Positions 1 through 45,819 of a stretch of 64,000 nt of DNA are shown here, in pieces. The position numbers were made by a program, and so were the translations under genes. The DNA is from Chondrilla cf. caribensis (Eukaryota > Porifera > Demospongiae > Chondrillida > Chondrillidae): contig OZ026546.1 of assembly GCA_964020155.1 (NCBI GenBank), positions 1,184,914 to 1,248,913 of the forward strand. Direction: 5' to 3'. Each line of letters starts with the position of its first letter. Within the stretch, counting starts at the first letter, position 1. Below the pieces are notes generated by a model. That model saw nothing but the letters and a program-made list of their open reading frames with translations. It was not told the origin of the DNA and did not search any database.

Positions 1-486
1 AGCAAAGACTACAGAGCAAAGGGAAAATGTTCACCAGTATATGAACAACACAAATACATACATTTTTAATCGAAACGTATGTGTATTTTTCTCCTTTCTC
101 CTTTTTATAGTCACAAAAATACGTATTCATTTTCTTCTTTGTCCCGAATTTGACTTTTGGGGTGCCTTTATTAGTGTCACTGGCTATTGGTTGATAAAGA
201 TTACCTACCTACCTACATACGCATAGTATCTATGTACATAGATCTGCACACATGCATGTGTAATTACATGTACAATGATACTCTACTAACATGACACACA
301 TATACGGTCACTAACGTATGTACGCATATTGGAACATACAGTATGCACGTGGATAATGTGGCATATTTGTATGTGCGTGTCAGTGCAAGTTTGTGTAGAC
401 ATATTCATGCATACCAACACAAGCATACATGTATGTACGTACACACACAAACACACACACATACATGCAAACATGCATACACACAT

Positions 487-489
<3 letters not shown>

Positions 490-541
<52 letters not shown>
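490..541. repeat. (CA)n microsatellite
   Basis: A nearly pure CA tract on the plus strand. On the minus strand it is the (GT)n that begins at the 5' splice site of NFRKB exon 3. The rest of 1-489 is AT-rich intron-like DNA with TACGTA/ACAT words; no exon recognised. Confidence 0.95.
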
Positions 542-542
<1 letters not shown>

Positions 543-545
<3 letters not shown>

Positions 546-2718
546 ATGTCGTTTGAAAAGCACTTCAAACATTTTCATGAAGCTTTCCTTTTGTTGCTGC
601 TGGTTCAATTTTTCTTGTTCCTTCTTTAGGTCATCCTTCATATTAGCAATGTCACTCTGGAACTCTCCCGCATTCAGCTGCTGCCATACCAACTTGAGTG
701 GACTGCCAAACTTAAAATTTTCCTGACTGAATAACCTCTTTAAAGTATCCATCTCTAAGGCATTATCTGTATTTCCATCTTTGGGGAATTTCGGTAGAAA
801 TTTCTGTTAACAACAAAGCACATAGAATTTATGTAGGTTAGAAGATACTTGCAATACACTATTGTAATGAATATAGGTCCCACATATACAGTGTATTAGT
901 TAAGTGCAAACTGAATATATGTACGTATGAAGGTCAGTGGGTCAGTGGTGCTACACTGTACCGACAAAGTAATGTGTCATGTTATCCCACCTCAGCCCTA
1001 CAGGAGAGAATGCCAATAAACAATTTTTGATGTCTCTACGGAGGGTGTATCGGCTGATATGTATTCCGGGACCAAGGAATATCATTTCTATATGCAAAAA
1101 CCCTTTGGGGGAAACACCGTGTGTGTGTGCATGTGGTATGTGTACTTGTGTGTGTGTGTGCATGTGGTATGTGTGCTTGTGTGTGTGCATGTGTGTGTGT
1201 GCATGTGTGTGTGTGCTGGTTTGGTGCATGTGCGAGGTAGATTCCCCTGTTTATTCTTATCCTCTTCAATACCACTCACATGCATGGAAGCATGAGTGAA
1301 CATGCAGAAAAGTCCCTAACAGCAAGCAGTACAAAATATGGACACTTACGATAAAACACAAAGAAGAATGACGTTTAAATACATTGCCATTGCCACCTAG
1401 GTGCACCATAGATAGTGCTTTAACCGGAAACCCATCTACGTGTATGTATAGTAGGTACACAGTTGATTACCTGAAGATGTTCGCGGTCTTCATCTGAAAG
1501 GATGTTCTTCCATGTGTTCATACTAACCACATCCTTGAATACACCAAACTATATTAAAATATGTACGTATGAATGAATGGAAGACGTATAAATACATGGA
1601 TGAATACACAAGCATACTACATACATACATCAGGTTACATCACTTTTAGGAAGGGTACACAGGGAATGGATCCTTTGTAGGGGATACCGAAAGCAAAACC
1701 ACTATTCCGTTTAAGACGCTTTGTAGAAAGAGGTACTGTGTACGTAGGTGTGATATACGTAAGGCATCTATGGGGAATCCCCATCCACCATTGGTAGGTG
1801 TGATATAGGCATGTACGCGGAATCCCCATCACTCTATTGTGTAGGTGTGATATAGGCATGTACGGGAAATCCCCACCACTCATAGAGGCGTGTACAGGGT
1901 ATCCCCATCACTCTTTTGTGTAGAGTGCATCACAGAGCATCCAAATGATAGTTTTGGGCATAAAAGAATTTCCCGCAGATAAAAAATGGTGGACCAAGGG
2001 TTGGCAGATAAAGTGGTGGTGGATCAAAACTCTTCACTGTACATTGAGTGGAAATAGTGCACCAATTCTTCCACTAACACACAATTACACATTGTATATG
2101 ACATTGACAAAGTCAATGCAAAACAAGTCAAACATATCTAATGACTCTTTATCTCGACTCCAGCCCTTGTGTAGTACACAATAGTTTGGGTCACATGATT
2201 AACACATGATATTATAATACTGTTAATACATAGGTCTATGTTTCTGGTGGGGATACTTAAAAAAACTTCACAAAAATCAAAAAGAACACATGTACAAAGC
2301 GGGATCTGTGCAGTGTAGTCAACTACAGGACTTCATATAAATTACTGGGTAAGTGTGTGTGTATCATCGCGATTGAAACGCATACAAAAGCCGATACGTA
2401 ATAGCAAATACGTGAATCTGGACTCGCTCTGAATCAAATCAATAGGTACACATTGGATTTAGGTACAAATTACTAGCCTTTCAGATTACGGATAATAATT
2501 GCAGTTCTATAAGTACGGTCGCGTAGCATATCATAATATGGGTACTATATCTATGGAATACTTGTATATTTCATGATACAAGTAAATAGTACAATTCATC
2601 TAAAGCATAAAAACAGTTCATGAAACTCATGTATCCTTACATTCTCCAGCAGAACCTCGGGGACGACAAAATCTTCGTTTTTGTATCGCAATACAATTGC
2701 GTCTGTTTTGTCGGCCAT
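543..2718 (-). CDS. NFRKB: NFRKB-like INO80 complex subunit, 5' part (exons 1-3; continues left of window)
   Basis: Three minus-strand exons join in phase 0: 2718-2641 (starts MADKTDAIVLRYKNEDF), 1548-1471 (FGVFKDVVSMNTWKNIL then LSDEDREHLQ) and 803-543 (KFLPKFPKDGN ... ENFKFGSPLKLVW). Each has a GT donor and AG acceptor. The order DVVSxxTW, LSDxxREHLxxFLPxFP, ENFxFGxPL is the hallmark I recognise for the DEUBAD-type domain of NFRKB (INO80G), the nuclear INO80 remodeller subunit that binds the deubiquitinase UCHL5. The sequence shows 139 residues; family members exceed 1000, so the rest lies to the left. The exon 3 donor runs straight into a (GT)n tract. Start chosen as the first ATG of the exon, in AAAATGGCC context. 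Assignment rests on remembered family motifs, not a search. Confidence 0.75.
1119..1222. repeat. Imperfect (TG)n microsatellite in NFRKB intron 2
   Basis: TG repeats interrupted by CATGTGGTATG units. The remainder of 804-1470 is intron with no other feature seen. Confidence 0.85.
1740..1926. repeat. Imperfect ~50-bp tandem repeat with kappaB-like sites
   Basis: About four diverged copies of a unit containing GGTGTGATATA, a GGCATGTACG-like segment and a core ending ATCCCC. Two copies match the GGGRNWYYCC kappaB consensus: GGGGAATCCCC at 1772-1782 and GGGAAATCCCC at 1864-1874; the other two are degenerate. It lies in intron 1 of the NFRKB-like gene (1549-2640), which otherwise shows nothing recognisable. 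Confidence 0.6.
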
Positions 2719-3552
2719 TTTGTTATTACCCAACACGCCAATGGGCGATTATACAAGCTCGTGGTCGCATAATCACAACACGCGAACGCCCTCAAGGGAG
2801 GCGTCAGTCAGAGTAACCTGCATCACTGAATATCTTATAACCTCAATGTTACAGTGGAAGCTCCTGAAGCAACTCAAGGAGAAGCCACATCATTATTGAA
2901 ATCAGGGAACAACTACGTATATGTTACAAAGCCATTTGGAGAGGAAATTTTCAGGCAGACCAAGGGCTGAGTGTTCACTGCACATGCATGGAGGTAAGAG
3001 CTGATGTGCAGTTAATGGTGACACATATAGAAAACTACAGTACTAGTCTGGCAAGTCTGTCTGATTTTTTTCATTGTAACAATAGAATATTATAAATCAT
3101 TGCAATAAAAGAAGCAATTTGAAAGTATTATAGTATAAATTAAATTCATAAACTCATTATTTTACAATAATATAATTAAAATCACAAATTTATACTAAAT
3201 AATAAGACTAGCACATTTACCTTATACATATTATTATAATATACATATATTAACCATAATTTAACAACTGTCACAGTATAACCAACACAATCATTTCATT
3301 CAATAACTTATAATAATGAACCATAAATGAGTATATTAAACTTAGTCTAATAAAGTTTAGCATAATAGGAAGGGAAAATTTCTGACATTTTGCGCCATAA
3401 TTACAAGTTGAACATACTCTGTACAATTGATTCATATTACTACTAGTATATACATAATGTAATAATGCTACTGGAACATTTCCTGGCTACTCAATCAAGA
3501 TACAACACCTGTAACCTAAATGCTACAGATTATCTGAAGCTTTTATTAACAA
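2719..3552. other. Intergenic region between the NFRKB-like and SLC2-like genes
   Basis: The left end should contain the 5' UTR and promoter of the minus-strand NFRKB-like gene. The right end holds the 3' end of the minus-strand transporter: an AATAAA on the minus strand (plus TTTATT at 3542-3547) lies just after its stop codon. From 3060 onward it is very AT-rich. No other gene seen. Confidence 0.6.
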
Positions 3553-5942
3553 TTATTTACAGTGCAAGCACATCTTCACACTATGGCAAAACTCTTTAAA
3601 ATTTCTTCTTGGGCTAAAAGTGTGAGCGGCATTGAAACCCATCTCTTTACCTTTAGTTTCCGGAATACAGAAAAGGACAAAAACAGCTGCACCCCCGGCC
3701 ATGAGAGCTAGAATGTAAAACGACAATGCAGGTCCAATGCTATGGGTGGCCACTGGGAACAGCAATGTAACAATAACACCACTTGTCCAATTTGAAGCAA
3801 TTGCACTACCAACTCCAACGCCTCTGGTTTCTTTGGGGAAGAGTTCTGCACCATATAAGTATAGGACAAGACTCCAACCTCCTGAAAACGAAGCCACGAA
3901 GACTACAATGCTTACGATAGCCAAAGAGCTGTATTGCCTACCAATACTAGGATCAGCGATAGCACTGTCAAAGAAACACAGGCTACTGTCGTTTACTCCA
4001 TGAGAAACAGCAGGTGATGTGGGCAATACGCCAGCTACAAGAGTGAAATAGGATCCAATACCAATGTTGGCAACCATCATACCAAGAGCTCCTGTAAAAA
4101 ATAAAATGTTGCGACCAATTCTATCAATAAGAAAAGCCATGCAAATGATGGTGAGAATCTTTGTGATTCCTATTGAAATTGATGCGGCTATTCCTGGAGG
4201 AATAGGCCACTGCTCTCCTCCTATGGAATGAAATATCGGTCCTACGTAGAAGGAAATTACATTAATTCCCATCAGCTGCTGAAATACAAACAGTATGTTA
4301 ACCATTAAGGCTAACAATGCAACTTTCTTAGTGAAAAATTTCCCCAAAATTCTCACCACTGACCGACGTTCATGGTCACGGAATTGCTTAATGTTTTTCA
4401 CAATATTACGTACACGCACAGGAGATTCTTGAATGGTAAAAAGCAGGACAACGTGAAATGCTGATAGCCCCGAGAACAACAAAGCCAGCTGCCAGTAGGA
4501 CATGTAGTGCCCGATCACGAGACAAATAATGTTTCCCAGGCCTATTCCAGTTGGAAAAAACACTCCAAAAGTCCCACGACTGTTCCTTGGGGATATTTCT
4601 GCCACATAGATCTAAATATAAAGAAATAATTCATGTTATTGAATCTATAAATTATTTTAAAAGTCATAGTTGCACGAATATTATACTGACATTCTGGTAA
4701 CTTTGCGTGGATAGTAGAGTATATTTATTATTATAATAGCCTGAATTTAAGGTCAGAGTTAGAGAAATTTGGGTCATCATGCAAGTTAGCCAGTCGGAGC
4801 TGAAAGGGTGCCTTTAAACATGCATGCAAGGTAAATGAAGTCATCTGATCACTGCATGGTAAATAACCAGCTGCAGCACACTGCAAGCTGCTGGCTTCAC
4901 CGTCAGGGATGCTGTGACTAAGGGCTACCATTACCAGTGGAACACTGTATTTGTCCTCTAATGGTGAAGTATATATAGTAAACTGTTAATTCACAAATTA
5001 CCAGAATCTATATCGAGATGGAATTACCCCATTTTACCATATATTGCATGTAATAATGGTTGAATGCATATGGTATCCCCTATGAATGAAGACTTTGTTG
5101 ACAAAATAATGATAAAGAAATCACTGAGTTTTTAAAGACTGTTAATTTCTGCATGCTCCAAATTAACCTGTTATGGCCCACATTATATATTAATTTATTC
5201 AGATAGATAGATAGATTGATCGATACATAGATAGATAGATAGATAGATAGAGGTAATAGGTATAGGTAGGTAGATAGCTAGATAGATATAATATTAGATA
5301 GATGCTGGGATAGATATGCAGTATAATACTTACTGGGGAAGTGACTGAAACCCATCCTGTGGCTGCTCCGGTAACGAATCTTCCTGTCAGGATTAGCATT
5401 CTGAACGAAGCTGGCGAGGACACGAACCAGGACGCTCCGATCATAGCCCACCCAACCACAAACATCACTCCAGCTGTAATCAGAGAGAACACCAATCCAA
5501 ATAGGCCAATAACAAGAGAACTGAGTAAGCCTCCAACTACACCTCCAATAGGCGCTAGGGGACCCACTAGACTCTGATGAACGCAGTCTTCAAAGCCTTC
5601 GTTCCATAAAGTGAAGTTGGTTCTTCTTGACATATCCTCCAAAAATGGCGACGAATAGACGATAGTGAATCCAAATCCCAGAGACCCGAAGGCGGCAACA
5701 ATGGCGTAGTAAAAATAACAATAACGTGGGCACTTCCGTCTATCATTTTGAGATTTGTACGAAACATCTGATAGAGCTCCTTTTGAATTCCCACTACTGT
5801 TCGATAAAGAGGGGCTGTCGTGTAACGCAGCCAAATCCAAGTTTACGTCTGATTCGCGTAAATAGTATATCCCTTGGTGTCGAGACATGCGGATACGAAC
5901 ACAAGCCGATTCGTTTAATTTGCAGTTAGGACATGTCAACAT
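3553..5942 (-). CDS. SLC2/GLUT-type facilitative sugar transporter (2 exons, 555 aa)
   Basis: Exon 1 is 5942-5334 and exon 2 is 4611-3553; the junction reads VSVTSP|IYVAEISPRNSRG in phase 0, with GTAAGT donor and TTTAG acceptor. This is an MFS sugar porter of the plasma or endomembrane. Evidence: TM1 near residues 78-98 (LGFGFTIVYSSP), RF-TG-ATGW in TM4, PIYVAEISP after TM4, QQLMGINVISFY in TM7, the IDRIGR loop motif, PKETRG, and the terminal PETKG. Length fits the roughly 500-residue family plus a 75-residue soluble N-terminus. The SSP and IYVAEISP patterns are most like the GLUT6/GLUT8/Tret1 group, but substrate is unknown. Odd: the usual R-x-GRR/K loop between TM2 and TM3 is not seen. An alternative start is the Met at residue 19. 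Confidence 0.88.
4612..5333. repeat. Transporter intron with (GATA)n microsatellite at 5199-5290
   Basis: The single intron of the SLC2-like gene. Near its 5' (right) end lies an imperfect GATA/GGTA tract. The rest is AT-rich with no recognised feature. Confidence 0.85.
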
Positions 5943-7135
5943 CCAACGCGGATACCAATATAACTTGAGGTTTTAAAGTTATGTAAACAATTGAATCACC
6001 TAATTTGGGCGGCCGGTCACGAGCAGTCACATGATAATCACGAGAACCGTCGCAACAAAATTCGCAAAATTTACCGTCGAAGAAGTAATATTTTCTTCTA
6101 AATCGCTTCAATAGGTAGATATAGGATAGCTAATTGTCTCAAAGATGAACGTTGAGCACTTATCGTGAGACTTGCTGTACCGGGATATCGTCGAGTAGCA
6201 ATGACGTAATGCATAACTCGTGATGTGCGCGTGAAATCGATATAGCACGGTCGAGTTTCTAGTGTAGTAGATTCTTCTGGCTTTCCGGTGGGTTTATTGA
6301 AAGAGAAGAAACTGTCATCACTGGAAAAATATTCTTACAAGATAAATCTAAATTTTCACCGTAGGAGCAGTTTATATCTATTACTGTAGTCGAAATGTCA
6401 CAATTGGAATCCGTTTCTGCTCCGTTTTCTGAGGAATTTGCAATGTCATATTGTTGCAGAAACAATCCATTGTCATTCTGAGACTGTCATAGGGGATGGT
6501 CAATATCTTTCAAACCTAAACCGAAAGTGCAATTTGACTATTATAAATTATAGCTCTATATATCTAGTGGACAAGGTACACTAGTACTTTATTTTCAATT
6601 CCATTATCCTTTGTACAAAGTTATAGTTTATTATATATGGTGATTTGAAACTTCTCCATCATAAGAACATTTTGAAATCCGCTTAACATTGGTACGAATT
6701 CCTGATATAGGAAATGATTCGTTAACACATGGCAATGCAGCTCACTCTTTCAATGCTGATGCCACGTACGGATTTTGAGTGACCATGAAAATTCCTAACA
6801 CCAGTAGATGTATCACAAATCAAGCTACCTATGATCCAAAAATAAAATTCTCGAAGTATTTTGCGGAACCATGCGAATGGCAAGCATATTGTCATGGAAC
6901 CATTTTCAAGGTTTGAGATACTAATAAAATTCGATGGAGGGAAAAAAGCAGAAGCATCAGGCACAACATATCTGATTCAGCAAGTATGCATAAAACAAGA
7001 AAATTCCAAGTATAATACTATAGCCACGTGTTTCATTCATAATTAAGTACATTATCATTGTGTGTGCATGCATGAGCTCACATATTTGTGTGTGTTTGTG
7101 ATGCTTGGATGTGTGTATGTGCTATAGTGTGTGTG

Positions 7136-7251
<116 letters not shown>

Positions 7252-7602
7252 GACATGTATTGGTGCTTGTTCTACATGCATACTATTAGGCTTCATTTGA
7301 AAAACTCTAAACATCCATGCAGTGGCACAGTTTATCAGTATGTTGCAATTGGCAAGTATGGAATACAAGTTAGAGAACGACAATGATGTGTATACAACCT
7401 TTATTCCCTAATTTCAAACTCTGACAGATCTGCATGTGTTACTGGATATTAAAAGATTTTCAAATGAAGTCTATGCATTAATGACAAATACCATCACATG
7501 TCAGAGCACGTGCAAACACACACACATGGTCTAAAACGCTTTCTGATGATCGTTTTAACCCATATGTAGGTATATAGCTGATTTGTGATGCATCTCCTTG
7601 TG

Positions 7603-7866
7603 TTAGCGCCTGCTGATGACGGATGTTCGGAAAGTGAACTGCAACATCAACGAATCGTTTTCTTTCGGCTTATTTATACCACTATATAGTAGAGTTCCAA
7701 CTGTCGTAATAATGTAGTCTAATTTTGAAAGGAGTCTCCTTTTGTCTTTGATCTCCACTGCAACAATAATCACCAATAAACCGTTAAAATTGCAGATATT
7801 TAACCCACAACTCGGCCAAAACTTAAAAGGATCGAAACAAAATGTACTATCATATACAGCTAGCAA
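7603..7866 (-). CDS. Possible terminal coding segment of an unidentified minus-strand gene
   Basis: An 80-odd codon minus-strand reading frame has protein-like composition: FDPFKFWPSCG, LLVIIVAVEIKDKRRLL, GINKPKENDSLMLQF, ending FRTSVISRR and a stop. Just upstream on the same strand a second short frame, in another phase, reads ENPEWSLSITFKPGPK before GTGTAA. I do not recognise the family and cannot join the two segments by a convincing intron. It may be part of a small gene divergent from the TPC gene, or a decayed one. Treat as hypothetical. Confidence 0.3.
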   Translation of the reverse strand: MLAVYDSTFCFDPFKFWPSCGLNICNFNGLLVIIVAVEIKDKRRLLSKLDYIITTVGTLLYSGINKPKENDSLMLQFTFRTSVISRR

Positions 7867-7957
7867 AATTACACCTTAGGTCCAGGTTTAAAAGTAATTG
7901 ATAATGACCACTCTGGATTTTCCTTCGTAATGCTGATATAATATTATGCGTAGCCGT

Positions 7958-7967
7958 GTCACGTGAT
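7958..7967 (+). promoter_or_regulatory. CLEAR-like E-box (GTCACGTGAT)
   Basis: GTCACGTGAT differs at one position from the palindromic CLEAR consensus GTCACGTGAC bound by TFEB/MITF-family bHLH factors at lysosomal genes. It lies about 125 bp upstream of the TPC start codon. Whether it is used is inference. Confidence 0.4.
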
Positions 7968-8092
7968 GTTCCTAATCAACAGAAAACATGGCGATTTCTT
8001 TCTCAATAAGCGGTTCTTTCTGTTTATTTGTTTCTCAACACTATTTGCCACAAATCTCCAGTTTATGAAGCGAGAGGATAGTGCCGGATACC

Positions 8093-42755
<34,663 letters not shown>

Positions 42756-43156
42756 CTGTATATCAGCTCATCCGAGGTGTATTGCTGGTCACATGTATTA
42801 TTATTGTGTTATAATATTATGTTTAAGATAATAATAATTATTATTGTACATGTACTTGTCCCTATGTTTTATTTATTTACCAACAGTAACATGGATAACT
42901 ATATAGAGAGCATGTGCACAATAGAGCAATACTACTCCATGTATAATAATTATTAAGCCTCATTACAAAAGGAGTGTTCTTAGTGACGTCGACCATGCAT
43001 GACAATTGTACTATTTCCTCAATATATGCAATCGGCTATTTTATTATAATTATATATATATATATATATTATAACAACTACAGAGTTTCCCCCAAAGGGG
43101 GGTACCAGGACGCTACCCCCCTTATTCTCTGTTCTGTGACAACAGTTTGTTGTTAG

Positions 43157-43162
43157 AATAAA
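43157..43162 (+). terminator. Candidate TPC poly(A) signal AATAAA
   Basis: First plus-strand AATAAA seen after the TPC stop codon, about 400 nt downstream. Confidence 0.35.
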
Positions 43163-44045
43163 GATTTATACGATATTATTGTGTTAATAATTGTTAAAGC
43201 AATATTGATAATTATACATCAAAACATTCATAGTGACCCCCCCCTTTATTTTTTTCTGGGAAAACACTGCATGTAACTATTATACATATGGTGCAAGCCA
43301 TTTTATAGTAACTTCCCTGTATGCAAGTTGCCTTTGACACTATTTGCTACACTCTAAGTGCCGATGCGTTATTATTAATGCCTGCAGTCGTATAATAATC
43401 ATCGTAATAATAATACACCATGCAATTTGAAGGTGGCACCAAGTAGTACATTACAGGACTTGCACAACTGAATGTTCGAGTCGTTTGTATATTATACATT
43501 ACATTTATACATGTATACAAGGGCAAATATACGTCAAGACAAGATGATCCTGCTAATTTAGTGTCTGATATATACAGAATGATGTTTAATACTAATACTT
43601 GAATGATTGCCAATGGGTAAATAGTCGAAAATTCTGATTGTATACTATTATATGTATAATATTATGACATAATTATTATACACCCTGCGTATTATATTAT
43701 AATGCCTGCTTAGAGTTTAATTACAGTGCTTTACTTCGACTCATTATCTTGCCATGCATATACTATACGGATTAATAGTTTTGAAATTTGCAAAATAATA
43801 ATTACTAATTAATTTTCACAACCCAGTAGTATAGGCACAATATCTATTATAACAGATTAATAAAAAATGCTATAATCTATTAATTTTAATGACGGAGTGA
43901 CGAAAATCTTCTTCAAAGAATAATCCCACCTCACGATCACTTTCTACAAAAAGAGAAACACATCAAAATACAAAAGGTCAACTTGCATGAGACAACTAGC
44001 AAAATCTATAAGGACAGAAGTCGTGTGTATAGTCTGTAGGACTCC

Positions 44046-44196
44046 AGCAAATGAGTCGATTTGGTACAAGGAGTGGACTCCAACATAGGGGTCAACTTGG
44101 TACAAGGAGTGGACTCCAACATAGGAGTCAACTTGGTACAAGGAGTGCACTCCAATGAAGGAGTCAACTTGGGACAAGGAGCGCACTCCAAAGTAT
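44046..44196. repeat. 36-bp tandem repeat, about 4 copies
   Basis: Unit GTCAACTTGGTACAAGGAGT plus GGACTCCAACATAGGA. The phase multiple of three creates an artefactual repetitive minus-strand reading frame. Confidence 0.9.
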
Positions 44197-45168
44197 ATAT
44201 TTCAGATTACAGATGGGACGGTATTTAAGAACGAAATATTGAAGGCTAGGTGTAGATGGAACCAGGAATAATAAATTTGTGATTCTGTCACATGCACTTC
44301 TCCAGATAGTGTTATGTTACCTTAAATTCTGGAGGTATGGTCACGAAGAGGCAAATTCAAAGTGTGTACTATAGTATTGGCTTAGTTGAAATGATTTTGC
44401 AGAACTTCTCACATCAATTCAAGAGATTTCTTACCTTCAACCCTCAAAAACAGGAGGTATTATATGTACGCAAACCATATTCTACACCTATTCTCAATGG
44501 CTCCCACATGTGTTTCCATAATATATGATCCATAGAAATGCTTTACGTACATAATTATGAATTTCGAAAAGGCACATTTGTTCGCGCATAACAATCTCTT
44601 TCCAAAGGAAATATAAACCTAACATAATGTAAAAGAGTGGTTTTGCATGAACAGTCCTACCGCTTGTTCACACATACATACAGGCTATGGTAAATACGTT
44701 AACAAGTGTTACACACAATGTCATGACAAACGCGACGCTACATAGTACAACGCTTTCAGAGGACCTTGACTTTTCCATTCTATACATATTTTCTATGGAA
44801 CTTCACATATATTAAACGAGTAATGTAAAGAGACAATGATACTGAATGATCGTCTTTTTAAACTTGTAAAACTCACCGTGATTCTGAAAAACAAGTCTTC
44901 CCTAACTCTTGCGATAAAACCGTCGAATCAGGATGTAATACTCAACACCGGAGGTTGACCTACCTAATGTAGGGCGTGTTTGTGCAAGTCCAGGTGCCAA
45001 CGTGGAGCTAAGTAGTCTGATCTATGGTCTGACTTAGCCGACCCGGCTTGATCCGCCATTTTATTTTGTTGGGGCTGCGAAAGGGTCTGGGGGCATTCTA
45101 TATCCATTTCGTGCAAAATAGGCGGAGTCGAATTTCGCGCATAAAATTTGTATGTTATCAACAACGAT

Positions 45169-45450
45169 ATGACCATCGGCCGCAAAAGCGTTGAACAGGT
45201 CGTTCTAAAGGCTTTCAGGAAGCTCAACACCGGTTACGAGTCACCGAAGGAGGAGCAGCTGGTTTCTATAATAGAAATCCTCGAGTATAAGAACGTTTTT
45301 GTCTGTTTTCGGACCTGATTTGGAAAAAAAATACATCACTGCTGCTTCGCTGTATTTTCCGTATGCTTTCGACATCTCCTCCGACTCTGAAAGCGGTCAT
45401 TCGGTCGTCCTGCTCGTACTTGAAGGTCATCCCGAGGTATCGCAGAGTTA
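45169..45450 (+). pseudogene. RecQ-type DNA helicase fragment, broken in Walker A
   Basis: From ATG 45169 the frame reads MTIGRKSVEQVVLKAFRKLN then TGYESPKEEQLVSIIEIL and YKNVFVCFRT followed by TGA and FGKK. This fits the start of a RecQ-like superfamily 2 helicase (Q-motif KEEQ, then a Walker A of the PTGFGKS type) in which a stop falls inside the Walker A. In another frame YFPYAFD and HSVVLLV follow, as expected shortly after motif I. So it is a frameshifted, truncated remnant. It lies just inside the left TIR and may be cargo of the element. Confidence 0.45.
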
Positions 45451-45819
45451 TTCATTACCAGGCATTTTAATGTTATTTATTATTACCAGCTAATAGTATT
45501 CATGGTGTCCGGCAAATACTCGGACATTTCACTTTAATAACTGCATGGTTTTGCGCCAGACCCTTTCACGGCTGTTCAAGTACTATAGGCATACGGAAAC
45601 TTATTAATTTTGTTGTGCATAATTTACGGTAATATACGGAACATTGAATGAGGCCGTTTCAACGTTTTGTCTTTAATAGCTTAGGTAAACGTTTTTGCTG
45701 TTGTTTCGACTCGGCAGAGTTTTCTGACCAAAACCACCAGTCTGGTGGTTGTTTGAAGTATAGATGCTTGTGATGTCTCCTATGTGTTTGATTTCCCATT
45801 GTTATTTTTTTGGTAAAAT

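Larger units (their letters stand above)
42756..45026. other. Gene-poor AT-rich region
   Basis: Contains the TPC 3' UTR, an (AT)n tract at about 43051-43070, and a 36-bp tandem repeat listed separately. No coding exon recognised on either strand. Confidence 0.55.

Noticed and set aside
2681..2899. Plus-strand frame of 72 codons over the NFRKB start exon
   Set aside because: Overlaps the coding exon in antisense and has no protein-like features.
44006..44191. Repetitive minus-strand frames with HSLYQVDS-type units
   Set aside because: Product of the 36-bp tandem repeat.
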